64,000 bases of DNA from Pollutibacter soli (GTDB lineage: Bacteria; Bacteroidota; Bacteroidia; Chitinophagales; Chitinophagaceae). Shown in pieces: positions 28,763 through 38,822 of the stretch. Under the pieces are notes generated by a model. The model saw only the letters and a list, made by a program, of their open reading frames with translations, did not search any database and was not told the DNA's origin. How positions within the stretch are numbered: position 1 is the stretch's first letter; the number at the start of each line of letters is the position of its first letter. The DNA is taken from positions 1 to 64,000 of the forward strand of contig JARJHS010000006.1 in assembly GCA_029269725.1 (NCBI GenBank), read 5' to 3'. The position numbers and the translations under genes are program-made.

Positions 28763-29203
28763 ATGAAAAGAGTATTATTGGCTTTAACCCTTGTAGGAAT
28801 CGGCATGGTGTCCTTTGCACAGGAAGGGGTGAAAAAAGTTGAAGACTTTATCAAATTCAAAGAATTAAAGTACAACTTCGGAAAAATCAAACAGGGTGTG
28901 CCCGTAACACATGACTTTGTCTTTTCAAATGTCGGAGATGGACCCGCAGTAATCGAAAACGCATCAGCTTCCTGCGGTTGTACAACACCCACCTGGCCCC
29001 AACAGCCGATCATGAAAGGAAAGAGCGACAAAGTGACTGCAGGCTTCAATGCAGCAGCACCAGGAACTTTCGAAAAATCAATTTACGTTAAACTGAAAGG
29101 GATTGATTATCCATTGGAAATAAAAATTTCCGGCGAAGTACTGAACGCTGATGAGTACGCTAAATACGAATCAACAAAAAAACCTAAGACAGGTTCTAAA
29201 TAA
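28763..29203 (+). CDS. DUF1573 domain protein, exported (paralogue)
   Basis: 146 residues with signal peptide LLALTLVGIGMVSFAQ and one DUF1573 domain (YNFGKIKQGVPVTHDFVFSN, SCGCTTPTWP). Clearly similar to the upstream gene, from which it is separated by 4 bp; a tandem duplication. It ends before a strong hairpin terminator. The Lys-rich tail is unremarkable. Confidence 0.88.
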   Translation: MKRVLLALTLVGIGMVSFAQEGVKKVEDFIKFKELKYNFGKIKQGVPVTHDFVFSNVGDGPAVIENASASCGCTTPTWPQQPIMKGKSDKVTAGFNAAAPGTFEKSIYVKLKGIDYPLEIKISGEVLNADEYAKYESTKKPKTGSK

Positions 29204-29222
29204 TTGATGTTCTACATGAAAG

Positions 29223-29257
29223 AAGAGGCTGTCTCAAAACAATGAGACAGCCTCTTT
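29223..29257 (+). terminator. Terminator between convergent DUF1573 and CotH-like genes
   Basis: Perfect 14-bp arms (29223-29236 and 29243-29256) around a 6-nt loop, followed by TCTATT. It shares arm core and loop sequence (opposite strand) with the pyrG terminator at 65-100. It can serve both convergent genes. Confidence 0.85.
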
Positions 29258-29279
29258 CTATTAAACACAGCTAAAGAAG

Positions 29280-30389
29280 TCAGTTTGTTCGTGCATTATC
29301 AATAAAAGCCATTCTAATCCCGCGGTCAGAATTGATTGTCTCATAAAACTCGTTCAGGTAGCTAATCATTTTCGTTTTCTGTCTTTTATCCAAAGGCTGG
29401 AAATTGTTGACCAGGGCGTAGATCGAATCCTTCTTCGCCTTGAATATAGCTACCACTTCATTCAGTTCCTGCGGTGATCTTGCATAACCTCTATACACAC
29501 GTTCTGTTACAGAAGTAGTACCGATACTTTCCGGTGGCACAGCATAAGGAGCATCTACCAGTCCCGCATAATCGAAGTCGTAGGGTATGGCGTAAGGACG
29601 ATGAATACCCGAATCCCGGCTGATTACGAATTTAATGTTGTGCGCACCGGGAACTGACCAGTCCAGGTTGCCGATCATGTATTGAAAGATATTGACCATA
29701 GTCATATACTTTCGATCAGTCAATTCCGAATTCAGATTTTTTATTTCGTACTCTTTACAATCGTTACGTTTGGCCACATCATCAACATCTTCAATCAAAA
29801 ATCCGTAATACTGGAAGGGCTTACGTTTATTCGTCACATCAATAAAATTTACTTTGGTCAGTCTCACCCTGAAACTTACATCAGTGAGCAGGTTGAATAT
29901 TTTGTAAGTCAGGTATTCTTTCAACACCAGCTGTTCAAAATCACCTCCTGTTTTGCAAGTACATACCATTTTGATTTTGCCCAGTGAGGATAATTTTGTT
30001 TTCTCTCCCTTCTTTTTAAAATTGAGCATCACCGATGGAAAATAACAAAACTCTCTTCTGAAATTCCCACGCGCACGAATCTCAATTTCATCTTCTGCGT
30101 CTGTGCTATCGGGCAAGCGAAGCCTGACCAATGCTTTTTGAAAAACAGTATCTTTTTTTTCGCCGATCATTGCCCGGATGTCTGCGGTTATCGACATCTG
30201 CAAAGGCTCATCATCTTTGAATAATTTTACTTTTTTAATGCTATCCGAAGGATCTTTTTCTTTCTTCTTTTTACCCGAAGAATCCGGTTGAGCTGCAACT
30301 TCTGATACCTGTTGCGAAGCAAAACCAATTGACGATAGGAACAGAAATATCGCCAGGATGGTATTCCTCTTAAGCGTTAGATTGAACAT
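29280..30389 (-). CDS. Exported protein of unknown function, possible CotH/kinase-like fold
   Basis: 369 residues with a hydrophobic N-terminus (TILAIFLFLSSIGFASQ) and a Lys/Ser-rich linker (about 35-58). The body has ALVRLRLPDSTDAEDEIEIRARGNFRREFC near 85-115 and, near 240-275, GNLDWSVPGAHNIKF followed by YAIPYDFDYAGLV. The order Asn-X-Asp-Trp, His-Asn-X-Lys, Asp-Phe-Asp resembles the catalytic layout of CotH-type protein kinases, but the match is short, so I call this a possibility only. It stands alone, convergent with the DUF1573 pair. Confidence 0.6.
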   Translation of the reverse strand: MFNLTLKRNTILAIFLFLSSIGFASQQVSEVAAQPDSSGKKKKEKDPSDSIKKVKLFKDDEPLQMSITADIRAMIGEKKDTVFQKALVRLRLPDSTDAEDEIEIRARGNFRREFCYFPSVMLNFKKKGEKTKLSSLGKIKMVCTCKTGGDFEQLVLKEYLTYKIFNLLTDVSFRVRLTKVNFIDVTNKRKPFQYYGFLIEDVDDVAKRNDCKEYEIKNLNSELTDRKYMTMVNIFQYMIGNLDWSVPGAHNIKFVISRDSGIHRPYAIPYDFDYAGLVDAPYAVPPESIGTTSVTERVYRGYARSPQELNEVVAIFKAKKDSIYALVNNFQPLDKRQKTKMISYLNEFYETINSDRGIRMAFIDNARTN

Positions 30390-30592
30390 GTTGGTGGAGA
30401 TTGGAGTTAATTTACGACAATGGATTCAGACCCAAAAAATAAAGTGCAGGCCTTTTCCGGGCAAAAAAACAATCTGCTTTCAGGAAACTATTTTATTTGT
30501 ACTGATAAGTGTTTTTAACCTGATCTTTCTTATTTTGAATCTTTGCAAATCGTTCTAGCAACTCAATACCGGATTTATATAAAAAAATTGCT

Positions 30593-31921
30593 ATGCCAAC
30601 TTCCCGTAGAAAATTTATCGGTCAGCTTGCAGGATCTTCCCTTGTGTCAGGATTGATTGTCCCGGAAACTGTTGCTGCATCTTTTGCTCCGGCAAATAAA
30701 AAATCTGCGGCTGATAAAATCAATATTGCACTAATTGGCTGTAAGGGTATGGGGTTTTATGATCTTGAAAATGCTCTTAAGCAGCCAGGTGTTGAGTGCG
30801 TGGCTCTATGCGATATTGACGACGAAGTGCTTACAAAACGTACTGCTGATGTACAACGCATACAGGGTAAAGTTCCCGTTACTTACAAAGATTTTCGTAA
30901 GGTGATGGATGATAAAGCGATCGATGCGGTGATCATTGGCACGCCGGATCACTGGCATTGTCTGCCTTTCATTGCAGCATGCCAGGCCGGGAAAGATGTG
31001 TATGTGGAAAAGCCTTTGGCCAACAGTATTGCAGAGTGTGATCAGATGGTGAAAGCAACAAGAAAGTACAATCGGGTTGTACAGGTTGGTCAGCAACAAC
31101 GAAGCGGGCCGCATTGGAAAAAAGCCATGGAGATAATACAATCGGGTGGTATCGGCCAGTTGAGACGAATAAATGTCTGGGGAAATTTCAATTACGGTAT
31201 CGGCCAGCCGAAAGTGCCGGACAGTCCTGTACCCAAAGGTGTTGACTTTGATATGTGGCTGGGGCCGGCACCGCAAAGAAGTTTTAATTCAGCACGTTTT
31301 CATGGTTCCTGGCGCATGTTCTGGGATTATGGCGGAGGCCTCGTGACCGATTGGGGTGTACATTTACTTGACATGGCATTATGGGCCACAAATACTACTA
31401 CACTTCCGCTTTCAGTTGCAGCAACAGGTGGCAATTTTGCATTTGCTGATCATGCACACGAAACATTTGATACGATGGATGCTGTGTTCCAGATGAAAGA
31501 TCATGTCATACGATGGGAGCACAATGCTGGTTTACAACAAGGTCCTTATGGAAGATTATACGGACTTGCATTTGTCGGAAACGATGCAACCCTGGTTGCT
31601 GATCGCGGAGGTTATGAGTTGTTTCCTGAGAGCGATAACGGCAAATACAAGGTGCCTGCAATTCCAAAACAATCCGGTTCCGAATCGCATGAGCTCCACA
31701 TGAAAAATTTCATCGAGTGTATCCGCAGTCGCAAGGACCCGGCTTGTCCGATAGAAGCCGGCAGACTTGTTGCTGCCTATGCGCATATGGCAAATATTGC
31801 GCTGAGAACAAAATCCTCTTTGGTTTGGGATCCGAATAAAAATGATTTTGGAAATAATGCTGCAGCAAATGCATTGATCCGCCCAAAATATCGCAGTCCC
31901 TGGGTATTCCCAGCTATCTGA
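30593..31921 (+). CDS. Tat-exported Gfo/Idh/MocA family oxidoreductase
   Basis: 442 residues. The N-terminus has a twin-arginine signal SRRKFIGQ (residues 4-11) and a short hydrophobic stretch, so the folded enzyme is probably exported. The Rossmann site is INIALIGCKGMG near 44-55, and EKPLANS near 138 carries the family Lys. C-terminal Gfo/Idh domain: VTDWGVHLLDMALW. Members oxidise or isomerise sugars and sugar-linked substrates, often in glycoside degradation. It opens a plus-strand run with two rhamnosidase-like genes. Confidence 0.92.
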   Translation: MPTSRRKFIGQLAGSSLVSGLIVPETVAASFAPANKKSAADKINIALIGCKGMGFYDLENALKQPGVECVALCDIDDEVLTKRTADVQRIQGKVPVTYKDFRKVMDDKAIDAVIIGTPDHWHCLPFIAACQAGKDVYVEKPLANSIAECDQMVKATRKYNRVVQVGQQQRSGPHWKKAMEIIQSGGIGQLRRINVWGNFNYGIGQPKVPDSPVPKGVDFDMWLGPAPQRSFNSARFHGSWRMFWDYGGGLVTDWGVHLLDMALWATNTTTLPLSVAATGGNFAFADHAHETFDTMDAVFQMKDHVIRWEHNAGLQQGPYGRLYGLAFVGNDATLVADRGGYELFPESDNGKYKVPAIPKQSGSESHELHMKNFIECIRSRKDPACPIEAGRLVAAYAHMANIALRTKSSLVWDPNKNDFGNNAAANALIRPKYRSPWVFPAI

Positions 31922-32007
31922 TAGTGCTGATTTTTTGAGTCAGCAGGACAGTACTGCACAACAGCCTGCAATAATTGGAGTAGTTTTCTTATTACAATAA
32001 GATTGCT

Positions 32008-34902
32008 ATGTCAACGAAGCTGAGAGGTCTCTTCGGTCAAATACTGCCGTTCGTCTTTGTGCTGATGGCAGTATGCCCATTAAAAACACCTGCACAGAAA
32101 AAAAGCAGCACAACCGAATCGGAATTTTTAAACCCTCCGTTGATCGCCCGCCCAAAAGCGCTGTGGCCCTGGGTGAATGGAAACTTCAGCCTTGCACAAA
32201 TCACATATGAGCTTACTGAAGCAAAAGCAAAAGGCATGGCAGGTTTTGATATCTGGGATTGCGGTATTCTTGTAGACCCAGATAAAGCAGTACCTGCCGG
32301 CCCGCCTTTTCTTGGAGAACAATCGATGCAAGCGATTGCCCATACCGTTCGTGAAGCAGAAAGATTGAAAATGGAAATCGGGCTCATTAGTTCGAGCTCC
32401 TGGAATGCGGGCGGTGCCTGGGTGAAACCAAAACATGGTGCAATGGGTCTTTATCGTTCTGATACTGTTGTGCAGGGTCCCGCAAATTTTCATTCAGTCA
32501 TTCGATTTCCTTCCATTCCGCCCGACTCGCGTGGCCCAGCATCTACTATAAGATTTTTAGACTCACTCACAGGACTACCCGCCTTTTATAAAGAAGTAGC
32601 TATTATAGCACATCCGTATTCAGAGGATTCCATTATCGGTTCCTCGAGCCAGGTAAAAGATCTGTCAAAGTCGATGAATCAGCGCAGCGAATTACAATGG
32701 CAGGTGCCGGAAGGAAAATGGAGAATTGTAAGATATGTCTGCATACCCACGGGGCAGCCTTTGACAATACCCAGTCCAAATTCAAAAGGATTAGTAATTG
32801 ATCATTTCAGCAAAGCTGCACAGGAAGCGAACATGCAATTCATTCTTAACAAACTCAGTGCAACCTTAGGCTCATTAAAGAATCGTTCGCTGAAATACAT
32901 TTATGAAGATAGTTACGAAGTAAACAGCGCTGTCTGGACACCGCTCCTTCCGGACGCATTTCTAAAAAATTATCATTATCCGCTTACGAATTATCTGCCG
33001 GTATTCGACCGGTTCATTATTGGTACACCTATCGAAACAAATCGATTTTTATTCGATTTTAAAAAGCTGTTGTCGAATCTCATCATCGAAAACCATTATC
33101 TCAAAGGAAGAGATATGGCTGCCAGAGAAGGACTTGGATTCTATGCTGAAGCCGGCGGGCCGGGCGAACCTATTCATAATGTTCCTTTTGAAGATCTGAA
33201 AGCGTTGGGTGCATTAACGGTTCCCCGTGGTGAATTCTGGAATAAACATCCTCAGGGTGAATTGTTGCAGATCGTAAAAGGTATCAGCAGTTCTGCACAT
33301 ATCTATAATCAACGTTTTGCAGAAGCAGAAGCTTTCACCAGCGTTTGGTTGTGGCAGGAAGGTCCGGGCGAATTAAAACCACTCGCAGACCGGGCGATGT
33401 GCGAAGGACTGAACAGATTTGTGTACCATACTTTCCCGCATACTCCTCCTGAATCGGGCAGACCCGGATGGATCTATAATTTTGGAACGTTGATCAATAC
33501 AACGAACGGATGGTGGCCACTTTCCGATGGATTTCATCATTACATCGCAAGAGCATGCTATCTTCTGCAACAGGGAAATTTCAGAGGAGATATTGCTTAC
33601 TATTATGGCGACCAGGCTCCGAATTTTGTTCCTCCAAAACATTCCGACAACGATCCGGGTGAGGGTTATGATTATGATGTTGTGAATACAGACATTATTC
33701 TGAACCACATGACGGTAAAGAACAACCGTATTTACCTTCCGCATGGACAGTATTACGAAGTATTGGTATTGCCGCACGATGAGCGCATGAATCCAGCAGT
33801 ACTCAGAAAACTAATGAAAATGGCAAGTGCTGGTGCAACAATCATAGGTCCAAAACCTCTGCGCGCATACGGACTTGCAAATGCTGCAGCTGCAGATAGG
33901 GAAATAGAAAAAAATGCAGAAATGTTATGGGGTAAATGCGATAGCATACATGTGAAGGAAAGAAACTACGGCCAGGGAAAAATCGTATGGGGCAAATCGC
34001 TTAAAGAGGTTTTGAATGAAAAAGGAATTGTGCAGGATTTTGCGTACAGCAATAATGGTAGAGATTCCCTTGATTTTATTCATCGTACCGATGAAGAAAC
34101 GGAAATTTATTTTGTAAGAAATAAAAGAAAGGAAGTTTATAATGGCGAATTGAGTTTCCGCGTTACCAACAAACAACCGGAAACCTGGCGCGCTGAAGAA
34201 GGAAGCCGCTCTTTAATTAAACATTTCAAAAATACCGGTAAACAAATAGCAATACCATTTACACTTGAAGGTGAAGAATCGGTTTTTATAATTTTCAGAA
34301 CTCCTGTAAAAAATATTGTTACCCAAAAATTATCAATTCCTACGACTGAAGAGAAATTGGTTTATTCGGGGAATAGGAGCATTCGGTTAGACAAGGCAGC
34401 TGAACCGATTTCCTCACCATGGACAGTTAAATACGCTTTCCAGCCTGGACTACCGGTAACGGATACTGTTAATGAGCTTATAGCCTGGAATTCTTCTTCA
34501 AAAGATTCAGTAAAATATTTTGGCGGTACTGCTACTTATGAGAGCAGTTTCAACTGGGAGGGCAACAGCAACACTCCCCTTTTTCTTGAAATCAACCGCG
34601 TGAGAGAAATTGCCAGGGTATATCTGAATGGAGAATGGCTGGGAGACCACTGGCATCAGAGTCAAAGATTCGATATCACAGGTAAAGTAAAATCCGGAAA
34701 AAATAATCTTACCATCGAAGTTGTTGCAACAATCAATAACTGGCTGATCGGTGAGGCGAAGAAACCTGCTGCCTTCAGAAATTCAAGAAGCAATATCACA
34801 AAGTTGGATAATGCCTGGCGTACTCCATTTGCGGATGCGAAACTGATTGAAGCAGGGTTAACCGGACCTGTCCAGTTGAGGAAAGGAACTATAATTCCAT
34901 GA
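32008..34902 (+). CDS. Glycoside hydrolase family 106-like (alpha-L-rhamnosidase-like)
   Basis: 964 residues with a signal peptide (LPFVFVLMAVCPLKTPAQ). The start of the mature protein, LNPPLIARPKALWPWVNGNFS, and ITYELTEAKAKGMAGFDIWD match the N-terminus of GH106-type enzymes, which release terminal L-rhamnose from pectin or plant glycosides. A beta-sandwich with YLNGEWLGDHWHQSQRFDIT lies near the C-terminus. Catalytic Glu residues cannot be fixed without alignment. It follows the Gfo/Idh gene by 86 bp on the same strand. Confidence 0.85.
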   Translation: MSTKLRGLFGQILPFVFVLMAVCPLKTPAQKKSSTTESEFLNPPLIARPKALWPWVNGNFSLAQITYELTEAKAKGMAGFDIWDCGILVDPDKAVPAGPPFLGEQSMQAIAHTVREAERLKMEIGLISSSSWNAGGAWVKPKHGAMGLYRSDTVVQGPANFHSVIRFPSIPPDSRGPASTIRFLDSLTGLPAFYKEVAIIAHPYSEDSIIGSSSQVKDLSKSMNQRSELQWQVPEGKWRIVRYVCIPTGQPLTIPSPNSKGLVIDHFSKAAQEANMQFILNKLSATLGSLKNRSLKYIYEDSYEVNSAVWTPLLPDAFLKNYHYPLTNYLPVFDRFIIGTPIETNRFLFDFKKLLSNLIIENHYLKGRDMAAREGLGFYAEAGGPGEPIHNVPFEDLKALGALTVPRGEFWNKHPQGELLQIVKGISSSAHIYNQRFAEAEAFTSVWLWQEGPGELKPLADRAMCEGLNRFVYHTFPHTPPESGRPGWIYNFGTLINTTNGWWPLSDGFHHYIARACYLLQQGNFRGDIAYYYGDQAPNFVPPKHSDNDPGEGYDYDVVNTDIILNHMTVKNNRIYLPHGQYYEVLVLPHDERMNPAVLRKLMKMASAGATIIGPKPLRAYGLANAAAADREIEKNAEMLWGKCDSIHVKERNYGQGKIVWGKSLKEVLNEKGIVQDFAYSNNGRDSLDFIHRTDEETEIYFVRNKRKEVYNGELSFRVTNKQPETWRAEEGSRSLIKHFKNTGKQIAIPFTLEGEESVFIIFRTPVKNIVTQKLSIPTTEEKLVYSGNRSIRLDKAAEPISSPWTVKYAFQPGLPVTDTVNELIAWNSSSKDSVKYFGGTATYESSFNWEGNSNTPLFLEINRVREIARVYLNGEWLGDHWHQSQRFDITGKVKSGKNNLTIEVVATINNWLIGEAKKPAAFRNSRSNITKLDNAWRTPFADAKLIEAGLTGPVQLRKGTIIP

Positions 34903-35137
34903 ACAAATAAAAACCTGGGATATGCGAGCATTAAAAAGTTAAGCGATGAAAAACATGAATCGAACCGATACCTGAAATTTACATCGGAATACATTTTTCC
35001 TGGAATATGTTTCAGTAAGTAATGGAATTGCTAGTTTTAACAATTACAATGCAGCAAATATTCTGATCGAAGCTACCTGTTGAAAATTACTGGTTTACGG
35101 AAACTGAAAACTTTTTTTAACCTGAAAAACACCATCT

Positions 35138-35713
35138 ATGCGCAAAACATTTTTGCCATTACTTCTCTTTTTTATTACCGCATTACAAGCTCACGCACAG
35201 CTTGAAAAGAAAAGCTGGATGGCAGGTGGATCTGCCGGATTTGACTTCGATTACAGTAACCCATCAGCTGGTTCTACTTCAAAAGGCTTTATATTTTCTC
35301 TGAGTCCCTCTGCCGGATATTTTATAATGGATAAACTGGCCGTCGGACTAAAACTCTCGAGCGCATATAGTCAGTCAAGTTATATTGATCCCGTTACTCC
35401 TGAACAAAAGACGAAATTTCTCTATTTACGTGTGGGAACCTTTGCGCGGTATTATTTTCTTAAGCCTGATGCGAAAGTTAACCTTATCGTCGAACCAGCA
35501 ATTTTTTACAGCAACTCTTTCAACCTCGACCAAGGTTCAAATACATCTGGCTTTGAATATGGTGTTGGAGGTGGCCCGGTGTTTTTTCTGAATAAATCGC
35601 TAAGCCTGGAATTGATCTTAAAATGGCTGAAAGTTCATTACTCCGATAGATTCACATACAATGAGATCAATGCGGAAATCGGATTACAGATCTATTTCCC
35701 CAATAAAAAATAA
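35138..35713 (+). CDS. Small outer-membrane beta-barrel protein
   Basis: 191 residues with signal peptide LLLFFITALQAHAQ. Alternating aromatic/hydrophobic strands (KGFIFSLSPSAGYFIMDKLAVGLKLS, VGTFARYYFL) and a terminal IGLQIYFP fit an OmpA-like eight-stranded barrel. No ligand is indicated. A paralogue follows 18 bp downstream. Confidence 0.75.
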   Translation: MRKTFLPLLLFFITALQAHAQLEKKSWMAGGSAGFDFDYSNPSAGSTSKGFIFSLSPSAGYFIMDKLAVGLKLSSAYSQSSYIDPVTPEQKTKFLYLRVGTFARYYFLKPDAKVNLIVEPAIFYSNSFNLDQGSNTSGFEYGVGGGPVFFLNKSLSLELILKWLKVHYSDRFTYNEINAEIGLQIYFPNKK

Positions 35714-35731
35714 CCTACACAACTTAATTAT

Positions 35732-36337
35732 ATGAGACCAGGAAAACTTGTTCTTTTGATTATTTTATTGATGCAATCATACGAGGGGAAAAGCCAGGTG
35801 GAAAAAGACAACTGGATGATTGGAGGACAGATCAATGGCGCATTCCAGAAATTTGGTGAAGAGACGCAGTTTAAAAACAGATCTATCGAAATTTCAATTA
35901 CACCTAAGGCAGGTTATTTTGTTCTGGACAAATTTGCTGTTGGAATAAATACGGGCTATTCATTTACACATTCAAAATATTTTAACTCGTCAATATCGGA
36001 TTGGGATGAAAACTCATTTTCCCGGTTTACTCCAGGAATATTTACACGGTACTATTTTTTGGCCCCTGCATCGAAAATTAATTTGTTCGGAGAATTAGCC
36101 GGCGGACTTCGGTTAGCGGCATTCAAATCAGATAATGGTGACACAAAATACAATGGGTATCAATACTCGGGAGCTTTTGGAATGGCGTACTTTTTAAACA
36201 AAACAGTTTCACTTGAAACATCATTAATGTACCAATATCAAACAGAAAATAGCCACAGTCCTGGGGTACATAACATTATATTGAATTTAGGCTTCCAGGT
36301 TTACCTCTCCCCTAAAAAAAGTTCTAAAAAACAGTAA
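35732..36337 (+). CDS. Small outer-membrane beta-barrel protein (paralogue)
   Basis: 201 residues; N-terminus MRPGKLVLLIILLMQS is hydrophobic. It shares with the upstream gene the pattern SITPKAGYFVLDKFAVGINTGYS, FTPGIFTRYYFLAPASKINLF and a barrel-ending FQVYLSP. A tandem duplicate of the preceding gene, 18 bp apart, likely in one operon. Confidence 0.72.
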   Translation: MRPGKLVLLIILLMQSYEGKSQVEKDNWMIGGQINGAFQKFGEETQFKNRSIEISITPKAGYFVLDKFAVGINTGYSFTHSKYFNSSISDWDENSFSRFTPGIFTRYYFLAPASKINLFGELAGGLRLAAFKSDNGDTKYNGYQYSGAFGMAYFLNKTVSLETSLMYQYQTENSHSPGVHNIILNLGFQVYLSPKKSSKKQ

Positions 36338-36401
36338 ATGGTAAAACATAAAAGCATTTTTTTGCAGGTCGTCAATTCTTACCTGTTCAATTTGTTCGAC
36401 A

Positions 36402-38816
36402 ATGAAACGATGCCTGCCTATAATATTTTTCGTCATTGCAATTCTCCAATCCCTTTCTGCACAGTCTATCCATCCGGATATACTGAACAAGAAATGGAGT
36501 GCGTACTGGATCAGTTTTCAATCTGAATCGGGAAGTGATTATCACGTTTATCATTTCAGAAAAAAGATTAGCCTCAATCAAAAACCAGGGTCATTTATTA
36601 TACACGTTTCTGCAGATTCGAGGTATAAGCTTTTTATCAATAACCAACTCGTATCGACTGGGCCTGCAAGAAGCGACATCTATCATTGGAATTTTGAAAC
36701 AGTAGACATTGCTGCAAATCTCAAACACGGCGAAAACACCATCCACGCGATAGTCTGGAATTTTGGGAGCAGAAATCCGGAAGCACAGGTATCCATTCAG
36801 ACGGCTTTTATATTGCAGGGAAACACTTCAGAAGAGTCAATTGTCAACACTGATAAAAGCTGGCAATGCATCCAGGATAAAAGATACAGCCCGCTTACTC
36901 CGGACCTGATATATACATTTTATGTCGCTGGTCCCGGGGATAAGGTGGATATGAACTCCGCATCCAATCCGTTCACGAGCGAGCAAGGCTGGACGAATTG
37001 CAGACAGCTTTCCAACGGACTTCCGAAAGGTGTGTTCGAATGGTCAGAGGGTTGGATGCTTACTCCGCGGAATATCCCGGCGATGGAGATGAAGCCTGAG
37101 CGGATGAAATCTGTTGTCCGAGCCGCCAATGTGACTGTTCCCAGGGAGTTTCCTTCTTCAAAAAAATCGTTCAGTATTCCTGCTCATACAAAGGCGACTA
37201 TTCTTATTGACCAGGGACATCTCACAAATGCATACCCGGTTTTGAAATTCAGTAAAGGGAAGGATGCTGCTATCAATATCGGTAATGCTGAAGCGTTGTA
37301 CATACAAGAAGCAGGAAACAATTGGAAAGCGCAGAATCAAAAAGGCAATCGTAATGAAACAGAAGGAAAAAGATTTGTCGGCGTAAGAGACATGGTTATT
37401 TCCGATGGAAGTGACAACCAGGAATTCAGTACACTTGCCTGGAGAACCTGGCGCTATATCCAGTTTGAAATTGAAACAAAAAATAACGCTCTCACCATTG
37501 AAGATTTCTATGGAATATTTACTGGATATCCATTCACCAGACAAGCTTCAATTAATTTCACCAATGATGATTCGGCAAGCCGGATTTTCGATGTGGGATG
37601 GAGAACAGCAAGATTGTGTGCGGCAGAAACTTACATGGACTGCCCCTACTACGAACAGCTTCAGTATATTGGAGATACGAGGATACAGGCGTTGATTTCT
37701 TATTACAACTCCGGAGATGATCGTCTCGCGCGACAGGCGATCAGCCAGATTGACCATTCCCGTTTAGCCGAAGGCGTTACATTGAGCCGATTCCCTACCA
37801 CGCATGCACAGGAAATTCCGCCATTTTCACTTTTCTGGATCGGGATGATTCATGATTATTACTATTACAGGAATGATCCCGCATTCGTGAAATCAATGAT
37901 CCCCGGTATACGTCAGCTTCTGTCTTTTTTCAGCAGGTACCAGCAAACCGATGGATCATTAAAAGATCTCCCCTATTGGACCTTTACTGACTGGTGCGAA
38001 AGCCATGGATGGTATCGAGGCATCGGACCGATGGGAAAAAACGGGAACTCTGCAATGCTGGATGCACAACTCCTGTGGGCATACAAACTCGCCTCAGAGC
38101 TCGAGAAAAAACTCGGTAATGAAGGAATAGCAAACGACTATGACCAGGCCGCAATTCTTTTACAAAATACTATCAGAGAAAAATACTGGGATAAGAACAA
38201 AATGCTTTTTGCTGATACGCCGGAAAAAGATTTGTTCTCACAACACACCAATGCTCTTGCCATTCTCAGCGGAATAATTTCAAAGGATTCTGCGGCTGTA
38301 ATTGCTGAAAAAATTGCAACAGATACAAGTCTCGCCGAGGCAACCATTTACTTCAAATACTATATCCACCAGGCGCTCGCAAAAGCAGGCAAAGGAAATG
38401 ACTATATGAACTGGCTGGATGTATGGAGAGAAAATTTAAAGATGGGAATGACAACCTGGGCGGAGATTTCTGATATCAATCGGACAAGATCAGATTGCCA
38501 TGCGTGGGGCGCTAGTCCGAATATTGAATTTTTCAGAATCGTATTGGGAATAGATTCTGATGCGCCTGGATTTTCAAAAGTGAAGATTCAACCTCATCTT
38601 GGAAAATTGAAATCAGCAAAAGGATCAATGCCACATCCTGCCGGTAAGATCGTTGTAGACTATCAATTTACGGGAAACAAATTTCTCGTAATGATAGACC
38701 TTCCTAAAGGCATTCCAGGCAGCTTTACCTGGAATGGCATGACTACACTTCTATCGGAAGGCAGAAATGAGTTGAAGATTACGACGACATCAGAACTAAT
38801 TCCACAAATACGTTGA
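36402..38816 (+). CDS. Glycoside hydrolase family 78-like alpha-L-rhamnosidase
   Basis: 804 residues with signal peptide CLPIIFFVIAILQSLSAQ. N-terminal beta-sandwich domains (SADSRYKLFINNQ, WNFETVDI) lead to the (alpha/alpha)6 catalytic barrel from about 400 to 690. Family 78 segments: ETYMDCPYYEQLQYIGDTRIQ near 410-430 and DWCESHGWYRGIGPMGKNGNS. Acts on terminal alpha-L-rhamnose. It ends 6 bp before a convergent ChbG-type gene. Confidence 0.88.
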   Translation: MKRCLPIIFFVIAILQSLSAQSIHPDILNKKWSAYWISFQSESGSDYHVYHFRKKISLNQKPGSFIIHVSADSRYKLFINNQLVSTGPARSDIYHWNFETVDIAANLKHGENTIHAIVWNFGSRNPEAQVSIQTAFILQGNTSEESIVNTDKSWQCIQDKRYSPLTPDLIYTFYVAGPGDKVDMNSASNPFTSEQGWTNCRQLSNGLPKGVFEWSEGWMLTPRNIPAMEMKPERMKSVVRAANVTVPREFPSSKKSFSIPAHTKATILIDQGHLTNAYPVLKFSKGKDAAINIGNAEALYIQEAGNNWKAQNQKGNRNETEGKRFVGVRDMVISDGSDNQEFSTLAWRTWRYIQFEIETKNNALTIEDFYGIFTGYPFTRQASINFTNDDSASRIFDVGWRTARLCAAETYMDCPYYEQLQYIGDTRIQALISYYNSGDDRLARQAISQIDHSRLAEGVTLSRFPTTHAQEIPPFSLFWIGMIHDYYYYRNDPAFVKSMIPGIRQLLSFFSRYQQTDGSLKDLPYWTFTDWCESHGWYRGIGPMGKNGNSAMLDAQLLWAYKLASELEKKLGNEGIANDYDQAAILLQNTIREKYWDKNKMLFADTPEKDLFSQHTNALAILSGIISKDSAAVIAEKIATDTSLAEATIYFKYYIHQALAKAGKGNDYMNWLDVWRENLKMGMTTWAEISDINRTRSDCHAWGASPNIEFFRIVLGIDSDAPGFSKVKIQPHLGKLKSAKGSMPHPAGKIVVDYQFTGNKFLVMIDLPKGIPGSFTWNGMTTLLSEGRNELKITTTSELIPQIR

Positions 38817-38822
38817 TGAATA

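Noticed and set aside
34903-35137. Possible RNA gene between GH106 and barrel genes
   Set aside because: No tRNA-like or stable fold and no conserved motif was seen.
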